From assembly GCA_016195915.1 (NCBI GenBank), contig JACPYS010000008.1:1-64000 (forward strand): a stretch of DNA of 64,000 nucleotides. Direction: 5' to 3'. Made by a program: the position numbers and the translations under genes. Source of the stretch: Betaproteobacteria bacterium (GTDB lineage Bacteria > Pseudomonadota > Gammaproteobacteria > Burkholderiales > SG8-39). Below are positions 42,178 to 50,522 of this stretch, piece by piece (within the stretch, counting starts at the first letter, position 1; every line of letters begins with the position of its first letter). A model generated the notes under the pieces. The model saw only the letters and a list, made by a program, of their open reading frames with translations, made no database searches and had not been told where the DNA came from.

Positions 42178-43449
42178 GTGCACTCTCCGATATCGACGCA
42201 ACCCGACCCGGTTCGGGCAAGACCAGACCCGACGACCCCGGATTTCAGGGGGCTGTGGGTGGTGCTCGGCTGCGCCGGCGCCGCACTCCTGCTCTCGCTC
42301 GGCATCCGGCAGAGTTTCGGTCTGTTCCTGTTGCCGATCAGCATGGAGCGCGGCTGGGGCCGCGAGGTCGTCGCGCTCGCGCTCGCGCTGCAGAATCTGG
42401 TGTGGGGCTTCGCGCAGCCGGTCGCTGGCGCGCTCGCCGACCGCTACGGCGCTGCCCGCGTATTGATCGCGGGCGGGCTCGCCTACGCCGCCGGCCTCGT
42501 CATGATGGCGCTCGCCAGTTCGCCGCTCGAACTCGGCCTTGGCGCGGGATTGCTCATCGGCCTCGGCCAGAGCGGCGCCGGCTTCGGCGTCGTGCTCGGC
42601 GTCGTGGGCAAGAGCTTTACCGACAGGAACCGCAGCTTTGCCCTCGGTTGCGTCGGCGCGGCCGGCTCCTTCGGACAGTTCGCGATGCTACCCGGCGCCC
42701 AGGCGCTGATCAACGCACTCGGGTGGGCCGGCGCGTTGCTCGCATTGGCCGCGCTCGCGCTCGCGATCGTGCCGCTCGGCTCGGCACTGGGAGCCGCCGC
42801 GCGCTCGCGGCCCCAGCCCGAGGCGGCCGGCGCGGCCGATTCGCTGCGCGCCGCGCTCGCGCGCGCTGCTGCGCACCCGGGTTTCTGGCTGCTTTCGGCA
42901 AGCGTATTCGTATGCGGATTCCAAACCGCCTTCATCATGAACCATCTGCCGGCGTATCTGGTCGATAGCGGGCTGAGCGCGCATGACGGCATGACGGCGC
43001 TCGCGTTGATCGGCGCGTTCAACATTGCAGGCAGTTACGGCGCCGGATGGCTCGGCGGGATCTATCCGAAGCGGCTGGTGCTCGCCGCGATCTACCTGCT
43101 GCGCGCGGTCGGGATCATGACGTTCGTGCTGCTCCCGATATCGACCTGGACGCTATGGATCTTCGCCTCGCTGATGGGCGCAGCCTGGCTCGGCACCATA
43201 CCGCTCAGCAACGCGCTGGTCGCCCAGGTGTTTGGCGTGCGCTATCTCTCGACTCTGTTCTCGCTGGTGTTCCTTGCGCACCAGATCGGGAGTTCCCTCG
43301 GCGTCTGGCTGGGCGGGGCCGTGTTCGATGCCGCGGGGTCGTATACCGCGGCGTGGGCGATTGCCGGGGCCCTTGGCCTGCTGGCCGCCCTGGTGTGCCT
43401 GCCCATCGACGAAAGCGCCGCGCCGATCGCGCAACCGGGACACGCATGA
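42178..43449 (+). CDS. MFS transporter, monocarboxylate/oxalate-formate-antiporter-like
   Basis: 423 aa, GTG 42178, with twelve predicted membrane helices. Features include GIRQSFGLFLLPI in TM1, the loop PVAGALADRYGAARV and GWLGGIYPKR between the halves, as in the MCT/OFA branch of the major facilitator superfamily. Divergent from fhs with a shared 217-nt region containing the operator, and its stop overlaps a histidine kinase gene (ATGA). The neighbourhood suggests a carboxylate such as oxalate or formate. A short Pro-rich cytoplasmic N-terminus precedes TM1. Substrate unproven. Confidence 0.8.
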   Translation: MHSPISTQPDPVRARPDPTTPDFRGLWVVLGCAGAALLLSLGIRQSFGLFLLPISMERGWGREVVALALALQNLVWGFAQPVAGALADRYGAARVLIAGGLAYAAGLVMMALASSPLELGLGAGLLIGLGQSGAGFGVVLGVVGKSFTDRNRSFALGCVGAAGSFGQFAMLPGAQALINALGWAGALLALAALALAIVPLGSALGAAARSRPQPEAAGAADSLRAALARAAAHPGFWLLSASVFVCGFQTAFIMNHLPAYLVDSGLSAHDGMTALALIGAFNIAGSYGAGWLGGIYPKRLVLAAIYLLRAVGIMTFVLLPISTWTLWIFASLMGAAWLGTIPLSNALVAQVFGVRYLSTLFSLVFLAHQIGSSLGVWLGGAVFDAAGSYTAAWAIAGALGLLAALVCLPIDESAAPIAQPGHA

Positions 43450-44510
43450 GCGGCCGCTCGAGGCATCGGTCCGCGCTGGTGCCTCGGGCGGTGCCGCCGA
43501 AGGTATCGGCCTCCTTGCGGGCCTACGCGGAGCTCGCCGAAGCCGTGCACTCCCCCGTCATGCTGCTCGGTCCGCAGGGCGAGATCCTCGCCGCGAATCT
43601 TGCGATGCGCGAGCGGCTGGGCGGCCGCGTCGCCGCTACCTTGCGCGAGTGCGCGGCGGAATACGATGCGGCGCTCGGTGGACGCTATGACCGCCACGCG
43701 AGCGTCACGGTGGCGCGCGATTGCCAGGGCCAGCCGGCGGACGAAACTGTACATCTCGTACCGTTCGAAGGCGGGGCCTGCATCAGCGTTGAGGACCGCA
43801 CGCGGCTCGCGGCGCTCGAATCGGCCCACGCGCAAACCACGCGTCTGGCATCGCTCGGTTTCATGGTGGCGGGCGTGTGCCACGAGGTCTCCAATCCGCT
43901 GGCCGCGGTCAGTTCGATGCTGCAGATCCTCCAGTCGAGGCGCGGCGTGACGCCGGAAACGCTGGACAAGGGGCTGGCCTCGATCGCGGGGAACATAGCA
44001 CGCGTGCTCGCGATCACGCGCAAACTCGGCGATTTTTCGCGCGTCGGTGCACAAGGGCCGATTCCGCTGGCGATCGATGATGCGATGAGCGAGGCGATCA
44101 TGTTGCTGCGCCATAGCGCATGGGGCGGTGCCGTGCGCGTCGAATACCGGGGCGCCGCCGGGTCGCGCGCGCTCGCCTGCCCCGGGCAGCTGCAGCAGGT
44201 CCTGTTCAATATCCTGCTCAACGCGGCGCAGGCGATGCACGGAACCGGCTGCATCGAGGCCGAGGCGCGGTCCGGTCCGGGCGCTCGCCTGCGCATCGAG
44301 GTGCGCGATCACGGTCCGGGGATCGCGCCGGAAGCGATGCCACACGTGTTCGAGCCTTTCTTTACCACCAAGCGCTCGGGCGAAGGCACCGGTCTCGGAC
44401 TCGCGATCTCGAGCGAAATCGTGCATGAAATGGGCGGACGCATATCGATCGAATGCCCTGCGCACGGCGGCGCGTGCGTCATCGTCGAACTGCCCGGATA
44501 CGAGGCATGA
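43446..44510 (+). CDS. Cytoplasmic sensor histidine kinase
   Basis: 354 aa from ATG 43446, overlapping the MFS stop. A PAS-like N-terminal domain (about 25-110) is followed by a HisKA dimerisation helix with phospho-accepting H146 in VCHEVSNPLAAV, and an HATPase domain with NILLNAAQAM (N box), DHGPGIAPE (G1), FEPFFTTK (F box) and GTGLGLAIS (G2). No membrane segment, so it senses a cytoplasmic signal, possibly the solute imported by the upstream carrier. It overlaps the response regulator by 4 nt (ATGA), so they form a cognate pair. Confidence 0.9.
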   Translation: MSGRSRHRSALVPRAVPPKVSASLRAYAELAEAVHSPVMLLGPQGEILAANLAMRERLGGRVAATLRECAAEYDAALGGRYDRHASVTVARDCQGQPADETVHLVPFEGGACISVEDRTRLAALESAHAQTTRLASLGFMVAGVCHEVSNPLAAVSSMLQILQSRRGVTPETLDKGLASIAGNIARVLAITRKLGDFSRVGAQGPIPLAIDDAMSEAIMLLRHSAWGGAVRVEYRGAAGSRALACPGQLQQVLFNILLNAAQAMHGTGCIEAEARSGPGARLRIEVRDHGPGIAPEAMPHVFEPFFTTKRSGEGTGLGLAISSEIVHEMGGRISIECPAHGGACVIVELPGYEA

Positions 44511-45889
44511 GCAGCGTACCGCGCCGCGAGAGAATCCTCATCGTCGACGACGATCCGGGCATCGCCGAGGTCGTACAGCTGCTGCTGAAGGGCGAAGGCT
44601 TCGCGACCGAGCACTGTGGCACGATCCGGGCCGCGACGCGGCAGGTCGCGGTCGCCGAGCCCGACCTCGTGATCATGGACCTGAAGCTCCCCGACGGCGT
44701 GGGCATCGACGCCATCTCGAGCCTCCGGTCGATACAGCGCGAACTGCCCATCATCCTGATGACGAGCTATTCGTCGATCGAGAGCGCGGTCGCGGCACTG
44801 CGCGCGGGCGCGGTCGATTACATCATCAAGCCGTTCGACAACACCGATTTCGTGCATGCGGTCGAACGCGCACTCAACGAACGGCGCATCAGCCGTGAGA
44901 ACGCGCTGCTCAAGAAGAGCCTGCGCAGCCTGTACGGCGTGCGGCAGATGATCGGCGAGAGTGCGGGAATACGGCGCGTGCAGTCGCTGATGCGCAAGGT
45001 CGCCCTGTCGGACGCAAGCGTGCTCATCGCGGGGGAGTCCGGCACCGGCAAGGAGCTCGTCGCACTGGGCCTGCACTACACCAGCCCGCGCGCCGATGGG
45101 CCGTTCGTGCCGATCAACTGCGCCGCGATCCCGAGCGAGTTGATGGAGTCGGAACTGTTCGGCCACGCCAAGGGCGCGTTCACCGGCGCGGTGGAACGCA
45201 GCGAGGGACTGATCCGCGAGGCGCACGGCGGAACGCTGTTCCTGGACGAGGTGTCCGAACTCGCGTTGCCGCTGCAGGTGAAGCTGCTGCGCGTGTTGCA
45301 GGACCGCCTCGTGCGACCGGTCGGCGGCAGGCAGGTTCACAGCGTCGACGTGCGCTTCGTGGCGGCCACCAACCGCGACCTGCAGCAGGCAATGCAGACC
45401 GGGGCGTTCCGCAAGGACATTTTCTACCGGCTGAACGTAATTTCGATCGAAGTGCCGCCACTGCGTGAGCGCGGCGACGACGTGAAACTGCTCGCGGCGC
45501 ACTTCATCGAACAGCATGCGCGCAAGCTGGGCAAACCGGTGCGCCGAATGGACCGCGACTTCGAGCACTTTCTGATGCGCTACCACTGGCCCGGCAACGT
45601 CCGCGAGCTCGAAAACCTGATCGAGTGCGCGGTGATCCTCGCCGACTCCGGCACGCTCGACGCCGGCACGCTGGCCGAGGTTGCGCCGCGCACCGAGCCT
45701 GCGCCCGCGCTGCTGGCGGCCGGGGCGGAGCCGCTCTCGGTCGAAGAATACATCCGGTCGGTGGTCGAACGCTTCCAGGGTACGCGCGGCGAAAGCGAAC
45801 TGGCGCGGCTGCTCGGCATCGGCCGCAAAGCGATCTGGATGCGCCGCAAGCAGTGGGGATTGCAGCGGGAACGAAAACCGGAAATATGA
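44507..45889 (+). CDS. NtrC-family sigma-54-dependent response regulator
   Basis: 460 aa from ATG 44507. The receiver (1-120) has phospho-acceptor D58 (IMDLKLPD). The AAA+ domain (about 145-385) has GESGTGKE, GAFTGA (the sigma-54-contacting loop) and the Walker B GGTLFLDEV. A Fis-type helix-turn-helix lies at the C-terminus (about 430-455). It activates sigma-54 promoters when phosphorylated by the overlapping kinase. The only nearby good -24/-12 promoter on this strand lies 109 nt downstream of its stop (45998-46013), making the PanB-like operon its probable target. Confidence 0.92.
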   Translation: MSSVPRRERILIVDDDPGIAEVVQLLLKGEGFATEHCGTIRAATRQVAVAEPDLVIMDLKLPDGVGIDAISSLRSIQRELPIILMTSYSSIESAVAALRAGAVDYIIKPFDNTDFVHAVERALNERRISRENALLKKSLRSLYGVRQMIGESAGIRRVQSLMRKVALSDASVLIAGESGTGKELVALGLHYTSPRADGPFVPINCAAIPSELMESELFGHAKGAFTGAVERSEGLIREAHGGTLFLDEVSELALPLQVKLLRVLQDRLVRPVGGRQVHSVDVRFVAATNRDLQQAMQTGAFRKDIFYRLNVISIEVPPLRERGDDVKLLAAHFIEQHARKLGKPVRRMDRDFEHFLMRYHWPGNVRELENLIECAVILADSGTLDAGTLAEVAPRTEPAPALLAAGAEPLSVEEYIRSVVERFQGTRGESELARLLGIGRKAIWMRRKQWGLQRERKPEI

Positions 45890-45920
45890 CGGCGTTACGG
45901 TTTCCAGCGGCGCCCGCGCA

Positions 45921-45935
45921 GTTTCGTTCTGAAAC
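45921..45935. promoter_or_regulatory. Possible enhancer dyad for the sigma-54 promoter
   Basis: GTTTC-gttct-GAAAC inverted repeat ~77 nt upstream of the -12 element, at a distance typical for NtrC-class upstream activator sites. Only one dyad is seen. Confidence 0.4.
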
Positions 45936-45997
45936 GCCAATCCGCACACCGGCTGCCAACGTGCTGTTGTATATTGAGGCGTATGTTCCGCATCGCG

Positions 45998-46013
45998 GGC
46001 ACGCGAATTGCAC
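45998..46013 (+). promoter_or_regulatory. Sigma-54 (-24/-12) promoter
   Basis: GGGCACGCGAATTGCA matches the consensus TGGCACG-N4-TTGCW at all defined positions except the first, with the required GG-N10-GC spacing. It lies 62 nt before the PanB-like start, which also has a strong GGAGGAGAGG ribosome site, and directly downstream of a sigma-54 activator gene. Confidence 0.75.
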
Positions 46014-46075
46014 CGGTTCCAAGGTCCTGGGGCGGATAATCCGCCAGAGGCCGTTCAACCCGGAGGAGAGGAAAC

Positions 46076-46969
46076 ATGGCTGAGCAGGCCAAACCCGCAG
46101 CACAGCAACCGGCGCGCAAGAAGGTCACGATTCCGATGCTCGTGGACAAGATGAAGAAAGGCGAGCCGATCGTGCAGCTCGCGGTGTATGACTACGAAAC
46201 CGCGATCGTCGCAGACCGCGTCGGCATCGACATCCTGTGCGTATCCGATACGGGCGGCATGGTGCTGTTCGGGCACGAGGACACCACCTCGGTGTCGTTC
46301 GAGGAGGTGATGTTCATGGCGCAGGCGGTCAAGCGCGGGTCGAAGTACGGTCTGCGCATGGTCGATATGCCCTACATGAGCTTTCATCTCTCGCCGATGC
46401 AAGCGGTCGACAATGCGGCCAAGTACGTGTCGAAGGGCGGCGCGGAGGTGATGAAGTGCGAAGGCAATCGCCATCACGCAAGGAACATCGAGGCGATCGT
46501 CAAGGCCGGCATCCCGGTGCAGGGTCACGTCGGCATTACGCCGATGCGCATGCCCCAGCTCGGGGGATTCATCGCACAGGGGAAAACCGCGGAGCGCGCG
46601 AAGGAACTCATCGACGACGCCTGCGCGATGGTGGATGCGGGCTGCTTCTCGATCATGTGCGAGGTCACCACCTCGGAGGTCTGTGAGTACCTTGCCGAGA
46701 CCCTCCCGGTCCCCGTCATCAGCCTCGGCGCCGGCAACCGGGCGCACGGCGTGCACATCATCGGCTCGGACCTGTTTCACCTTTACGAGAAGCACACGCC
46801 GCGGCATTCCAAGATCTACTGCGACCTGGTGCCGATCCTCGAGAAGGGGCTGACCGATTATCGCGACGACGTGCGTGCCCGCGGCTATCCCGGGCCCGAG
46901 CACACGGTATTCATGAAGGACGACGAACTCAAGCGCTTCAAGGAGATGCTCGGCTGGAAGAAAAACTAG
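46076..46969 (+). CDS. PanB-family (ketopantoate hydroxymethyltransferase-like) protein
   Basis: 297 aa, ATG 46076. TIM-barrel of the PanB/PEP mutase superfamily. The metal Asp positions of PanB are present in VSDTGGMV and MVDMPYMSF, the Lys in VMKCEGN, His in GHVGITPM, and the catalytic Glu in MCEVTTSEV with SLGAGN following. PanB adds a hydroxymethyl group from 5,10-methylene-THF to 2-ketoisovalerate. This copy has an N-terminal extension (~20 residues), altered active-site surroundings and sits under a sigma-54 promoter away from panC. I infer a paralogue for another 2-keto acid or a C1-transfer role rather than pantothenate synthesis. Confidence 0.72.
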   Translation: MAEQAKPAAQQPARKKVTIPMLVDKMKKGEPIVQLAVYDYETAIVADRVGIDILCVSDTGGMVLFGHEDTTSVSFEEVMFMAQAVKRGSKYGLRMVDMPYMSFHLSPMQAVDNAAKYVSKGGAEVMKCEGNRHHARNIEAIVKAGIPVQGHVGITPMRMPQLGGFIAQGKTAERAKELIDDACAMVDAGCFSIMCEVTTSEVCEYLAETLPVPVISLGAGNRAHGVHIIGSDLFHLYEKHTPRHSKIYCDLVPILEKGLTDYRDDVRARGYPGPEHTVFMKDDELKRFKEMLGWKKN

Positions 46970-46992
46970 CCCGGCGGCCGTTCCCGCCGGGC
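46969..46992 (+). terminator. Strong intergenic hairpin after the PanB-like gene
   Basis: Perfect 9-bp stem GCCCGGCGG/CCGCCGGGC with a 6-nt loop, starting at the last base of the stop codon. No U-run follows and GTG of the next gene is only 6 nt beyond, so it more likely attenuates or occludes translation of the cNMP-binding gene than terminates transcription. Confidence 0.5.
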
Positions 46993-46998
46993 ATCCGG

Positions 46999-47460
46999 GT
47001 GGCCATCGCGGCAAACCCTTCGGCGAACACCGGCATCGGCGTTCTCGATCGGGCGCGCTTCTTTTCCGGCCTCGCGCCGGCGCAGCGCGTTCGTGTCGCG
47101 GAAATCGCGGTGCTACGGGTGTTCCCGCAGGACACGCGCATCTATGTGGTCGGCGACCCCGTGGACGATTTCTACGTGCTCGCTGACGGCAACGTGCGGT
47201 TCACGCTCGGACTGGGCAAGCGCGACACCTCGGCGGGAGAGATCATCCGGCGTGGCGACGTGTTCGGCTGGGCGGCGCTGGTCGAGGGGCATTCGCGGCG
47301 CATCGCGACCGCGTATTGCCTGACTCCCTGCGAGGTCGTCGCCATCAGCGGCGCCAGGCTGCTCGATCTGATGGAGCACGACCATTCGCTCGGCTACGCG
47401 ATCATGAAGCAGCTCGCGGCGCTGCTCACCAGCGAACTGGTCGCGTTCGCCGCGGGATAG
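46999..47460 (+). CDS. Stand-alone cyclic-nucleotide-binding-like domain protein
   Basis: 153 aa from GTG 46999 (no earlier or later good start). A single cNMP-binding beta-roll with no DNA-binding or catalytic domain. The phosphate-binding cassette reads GDVFGWAALVEG...RRIAT, so the ribose-contacting Glu of FGE is replaced by Trp while the Arg is kept. The same FGW variant is fused to an ABC permease (55937-57277) and to a Rieske ferredoxin (58516-59247) further along. Probably a small sensor that binds something other than cAMP and regulates a partner, perhaps the TauE/SafE exporter that follows 8 nt later. Confidence 0.8.
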   Translation: MAIAANPSANTGIGVLDRARFFSGLAPAQRVRVAEIAVLRVFPQDTRIYVVGDPVDDFYVLADGNVRFTLGLGKRDTSAGEIIRRGDVFGWAALVEGHSRRIATAYCLTPCEVVAISGARLLDLMEHDHSLGYAIMKQLAALLTSELVAFAAG

Positions 47461-47468
47461 CGCGGGGC

Positions 47469-48227
47469 TTGGGTCCGGAGCTGATCCCCGATTTCGCTCT
47501 CGCCGCCGTCGCGACGGTGGTCGGGTTGTTGATCGGCACGGTCGGCGTGGGCGGCGTGCTGATGGTATCGGTCCTCACGCTGTTCGGCGGGCTCGGCATC
47601 CACCAGGCCGCAGCGACGTCGCTGTTCAGCTTTTTTTTCACCGGCATTCTCGGCACCTGGCTGTTCCAGCGCCGCGGCACGATCGCCTGGCGCCTGACAC
47701 TGCCGGTGTGCGCCGGGGCGCTGGCGTTCGGCTATGCGGGCGCATTTGCCGCAGCGCGCATCGATGCGCGGCCGCTGGCAATCCTGATTGCGCTGGTGAT
47801 CGCCGGTGCGGGCGCGTACATCTTCATGCCGACGCGCCAGGCGCACGGCGAACGCAATGGCCGCGGCTGGCGCGAGCAGTTATTGCTCGCCGGCGTGGGT
47901 GCGGCCTCGGGTTTCGGCTCGGGTCTCTCGGGCGCCGGCGGACCGCTGTTTTCGGTTCCGATGATGGTGATCCTGCGTTACGCGCCGCTATCGGCCGTCG
48001 GCACAAGTCAGGTGCTGCAAATCATCGCCGCCGCCTCCGGCTCGCTCGGCAACCTGGAGCGCGGTTTCATCGACTGGCGCCTCGCCTCGCTGGTCACCGT
48101 CTTCGAGCTCGCCGGCGTGCTGCTCGGGGTGCGGCTCGCGCACGCGGTGAGCCAGCTCGCGCTGCGCCGTCTTGCGGGCGCGCTGTGCCTCGCAGTCGGC
48201 GGCCTGATGCTCGCACGTTCGCTATGA
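47469..48227 (+). CDS. TauE/SafE-family sulfite exporter-like permease
   Basis: About 252 aa. Start uncertain: TTG 47469 or CTG 47481 are the in-frame candidates after the preceding stop; longer frames overlap the cNMP-binding gene. Seven to eight hydrophobic helices, with GTVGVGGVLMVSVLTLFGGL and GAASGFGSGLSGAGGPLFSVPMM as the two repeated family motifs. The family exports sulfite, sulfonates or sulfoacetate, or is uncharacterised. It overlaps the next gene by ATGA. The sulfite-dehydrogenase-like genes near the window end make sulfite relevant, but the substrate is not readable. Confidence 0.8.
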   Translation: MGPELIPDFALAAVATVVGLLIGTVGVGGVLMVSVLTLFGGLGIHQAAATSLFSFFFTGILGTWLFQRRGTIAWRLTLPVCAGALAFGYAGAFAAARIDARPLAILIALVIAGAGAYIFMPTRQAHGERNGRGWREQLLLAGVGAASGFGSGLSGAGGPLFSVPMMVILRYAPLSAVGTSQVLQIIAAASGSLGNLERGFIDWRLASLVTVFELAGVLLGVRLAHAVSQLALRRLAGALCLAVGGLMLARSL

Positions 48228-49294
48228 ACCCGCTCGAACGAAGTTTCCGCGCGCGCGGCCTGGCACTCACCGAAATCGAGCCGGGCACTTGCGTGCCGGA
48301 GGCGTTCTCGGATCCGCGCGCGGAGCACCTCGCGACGCGTCGCGCGGCCGGACTGTTCGATTTATCGTTCATGGGCCTGTCGGAGTTTGCGGGTGAAGGC
48401 GGGTGCGCTGCGCTTCAGCGGCTCCAAACGCGGAACGTCGCACGCCTCGAGCCGGGGCGACTGTGCTACACGCTGCTGCTACGCGATGACGGGAGCGTCT
48501 TCAACGACGCGACCGTGTGGCGTCTCGCCGAGGACCGCTTCTGGCTGTTCACCGGCCGTCGCAGCGACATCGGGTGGATCGGCGAGCAGGCGCCAGCGAC
48601 AAACCGCTCTGGGGAATACGCAGTGCTCGCGCTACAGGGGCCGGCGAGCGGCGTGATCCTTGCGCGGCTCGCTGGCGAGGCCTGCGTGCGTGCCCTGCGC
48701 TACTTCCGCTTCGCGCAGGTGCGAATTGCGGACCTGGCGGCGGCCGTTGGCCGGCTGGGGTTCAGCGGCGAACTCGGCTACGAGCTGATCGTTCCCGTGT
48801 CGGACGGCCCCGCGCTGTGGCGCGCACTGCTCGAGGCGGGACGCGGCGAGGGCCTGCGCGAGTGCGGCTTCGCCGCGGCCGACAGCCTGCGCATCGAATC
48901 CGGATACGTGCTCTTCGGGCGCGAAATCGACGGCAGCGCGGATCCGTTCGAGCTGGGCCTCGAACGACTCGTCGAGTTCGATGGCCGCGATTTCCGAGGC
49001 GCGCGTGCGCTCACGCAGCGACGTTTCGCCGAACGCGCGCGCAGGCTCTGCGGGTTCGAGATAGATCACCGGCCGGCCGCATTGCGCGCGCGGCTGAACC
49101 TGCCGCTCGCGCGCGTGACGAGCGAGCGGGATTCACCCGTGTTCGGAAAGCGTCTTGCGCTCGGTTTCGCCGGTGCCGAAGCCGCCGGCCCGGGCACGGC
49201 GGTCAGGCTTCGCGACGGGCGGCTCGCGCGTGTGGCGCGCCTGCCGTTCTACGACCCTGCAAGACGGTTGCCGCGCGCCAGTCCGCTCTTTTGA
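48224..49294 (+). CDS. GcvT-family (aminomethyltransferase-like) folate-binding protein
   Basis: 356 aa from ATG 48224 (ATGA overlap). GcvT/DMGDH C-terminal-type fold: RRAAGLFDLSFMGLSEFAG at the N-terminus, QTRNVARLEPGRLCYTLLLRDDGSV, LQGPAS, FSGELGYELIVPV, ADSLRIESGYVLFG and a C-terminal RLPFYDP. Members use THF as a C1 acceptor in demethylation. No glycine-cleavage partners (gcvH, gcvP) are adjacent, so an O-, N- or S-demethylase role is as likely. The last codons and stop lie inside the tRNA-like 3' half at 49288-49332, so the natural C-terminus may have been altered by a few residues. Confidence 0.8.
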   Translation: MNPLERSFRARGLALTEIEPGTCVPEAFSDPRAEHLATRRAAGLFDLSFMGLSEFAGEGGCAALQRLQTRNVARLEPGRLCYTLLLRDDGSVFNDATVWRLAEDRFWLFTGRRSDIGWIGEQAPATNRSGEYAVLALQGPASGVILARLAGEACVRALRYFRFAQVRIADLAAAVGRLGFSGELGYELIVPVSDGPALWRALLEAGRGEGLRECGFAAADSLRIESGYVLFGREIDGSADPFELGLERLVEFDGRDFRGARALTQRRFAERARRLCGFEIDHRPAALRARLNLPLARVTSERDSPVFGKRLALGFAGAEAAGPGTAVRLRDGRLARVARLPFYDPARRLPRASPLF

Positions 49295-49332
49295 TCCGTT
49301 GGTCGGCGGTTCGAATCCGCCACGGCCTGCCG
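49288..49332 (+). other. 3' half of a tRNA gene (possible integration scar)
   Basis: An anticodon-loop-like CTTTTGA (49288-49294) is followed by TCCGT, a short variable region, a perfect T-arm GGCGG-TTCGAAT-CCGCC (49305-49321), a 7-nt acceptor strand ACGGCCT, G and CC. The 5' half is missing: upstream bases do not pair with TCCGT and no D-arm is present. Such 3' fragments are what tyrosine recombinases leave at the far end of an island integrated at an anticodon loop. Confidence 0.6.
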
Positions 49333-49578
49333 ATTTCTGAAAAACGCGCGATGCTGATCCACAAGAGTCCGCTTCGGCCAGGAGGCGACATCTAAGTACA
49401 CAGACCGAACGGCTGTAACTTGTCAGCAAACGGACGTCCGAAGACTTCGGCGGCTATAGCTACGAGGACCGTCCTCCGTAAACACAGCAGTACCACCATG
49501 GATGGTATCGGGCTCTTGGGACAACTTGACCGGCTCGCCTCCAACCAATGGCTACCATGATCTGAATTTGGTTACCAT

Positions 49579-50427
49579 ATGTCGCCCCATACACCCTCTT
49601 ACTCTTGGCATTCCATGATCTCATGCAGCATTCGGGGGCTTCTTGTCCTGACGTTCAGTTTCTGGCTTGTGCAAGCGGCGGCCTTCGCCCAAGTGGTTTC
49701 TGTACCATTCAACGAGCGCGGATTTCTGTTCAATACCGCACCGACGCTGACATTTTTGTGGCCAGCCAAACAACCCAGAGTAACGTTAATTTTTATTCCC
49801 GGTGGTGAAGGCCGCATTGGCCTCTTCCCAGACCGCAAGACACTGGGAGGCTTCTATGAGGCCACCCTGAAGCCTCTGAGCGACGCAAGCCTGAGCAGCG
49901 GGTCATTCAATGTCGTCGTGTTTGACTCTCCCGTCAATTTGCCGGTAGGTACGGACTACCCGTATTCACGCCAGAGCAGCGAACATTTGCTCCGCATAGA
50001 GAGCGTGGTTCGCTACTACAAGGAACTGTATGCCTTGCCTGTATGGATCATGGGCCACAGCAACGGCGCGGTGAGCATCACAGAGTTTTACAAGCTACTG
50101 CAAAAGTCCCAGAAACAGAATCTGGTGGAAGGCGCCATCTATAGCTCTGCGCGGAACGGCTCAGGCTTCGACGACAACACGAACCTGCCGGTCCTTCTTC
50201 TGGCGCACGAAAGTGACGGATGTGAGAAATCAAAACCTAGTGAGTCGCACGCTGTTTATGAACGACTACGCAAAAATAACCCACAACGCGTTGAATATGT
50301 CTTGATCCGGGGTGGTGAGCCGCAATCGCAGCACCCATGCTATTCCGGTTTTCACATGTTTTACGGTGCAGGCGAAGAGGCCTATAAGGCCATCGACCAG
50401 TTTGTGGGGGCCCATAAAAGCCCATAG
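49579..50427 (+). CDS. Secreted alpha/beta-hydrolase-like protein
   Basis: 282 aa (ATG 49579; ATG 49615 would start nearer the signal peptide). Hydrophobic signal sequence to about residue 38 (AAAFAQ). The mature part has a nucleophile elbow GHSNGAVS and a late His in SQHPCYSGFHMF, fitting an alpha/beta hydrolase, perhaps an esterase. I recognise no closer family. The gene is visibly AT-richer than its neighbours and follows the tRNA-like scar with a 250-nt non-coding spacer, so horizontal acquisition is likely. No operon partners. Confidence 0.6.
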   Translation: MSPHTPSYSWHSMISCSIRGLLVLTFSFWLVQAAAFAQVVSVPFNERGFLFNTAPTLTFLWPAKQPRVTLIFIPGGEGRIGLFPDRKTLGGFYEATLKPLSDASLSSGSFNVVVFDSPVNLPVGTDYPYSRQSSEHLLRIESVVRYYKELYALPVWIMGHSNGAVSITEFYKLLQKSQKQNLVEGAIYSSARNGSGFDDNTNLPVLLLAHESDGCEKSKPSESHAVYERLRKNNPQRVEYVLIRGGEPQSQHPCYSGFHMFYGAGEEAYKAIDQFVGAHKSP

Positions 50428-50522
50428 AGCCAAGCGGTAGTGCATCAGTTTGGCCACCAACAAGACAACCCCGGCTGAACCTCAAATCATTTGGCACAAT
50501 GGGTGCCCACCAAGGGGGGGTA

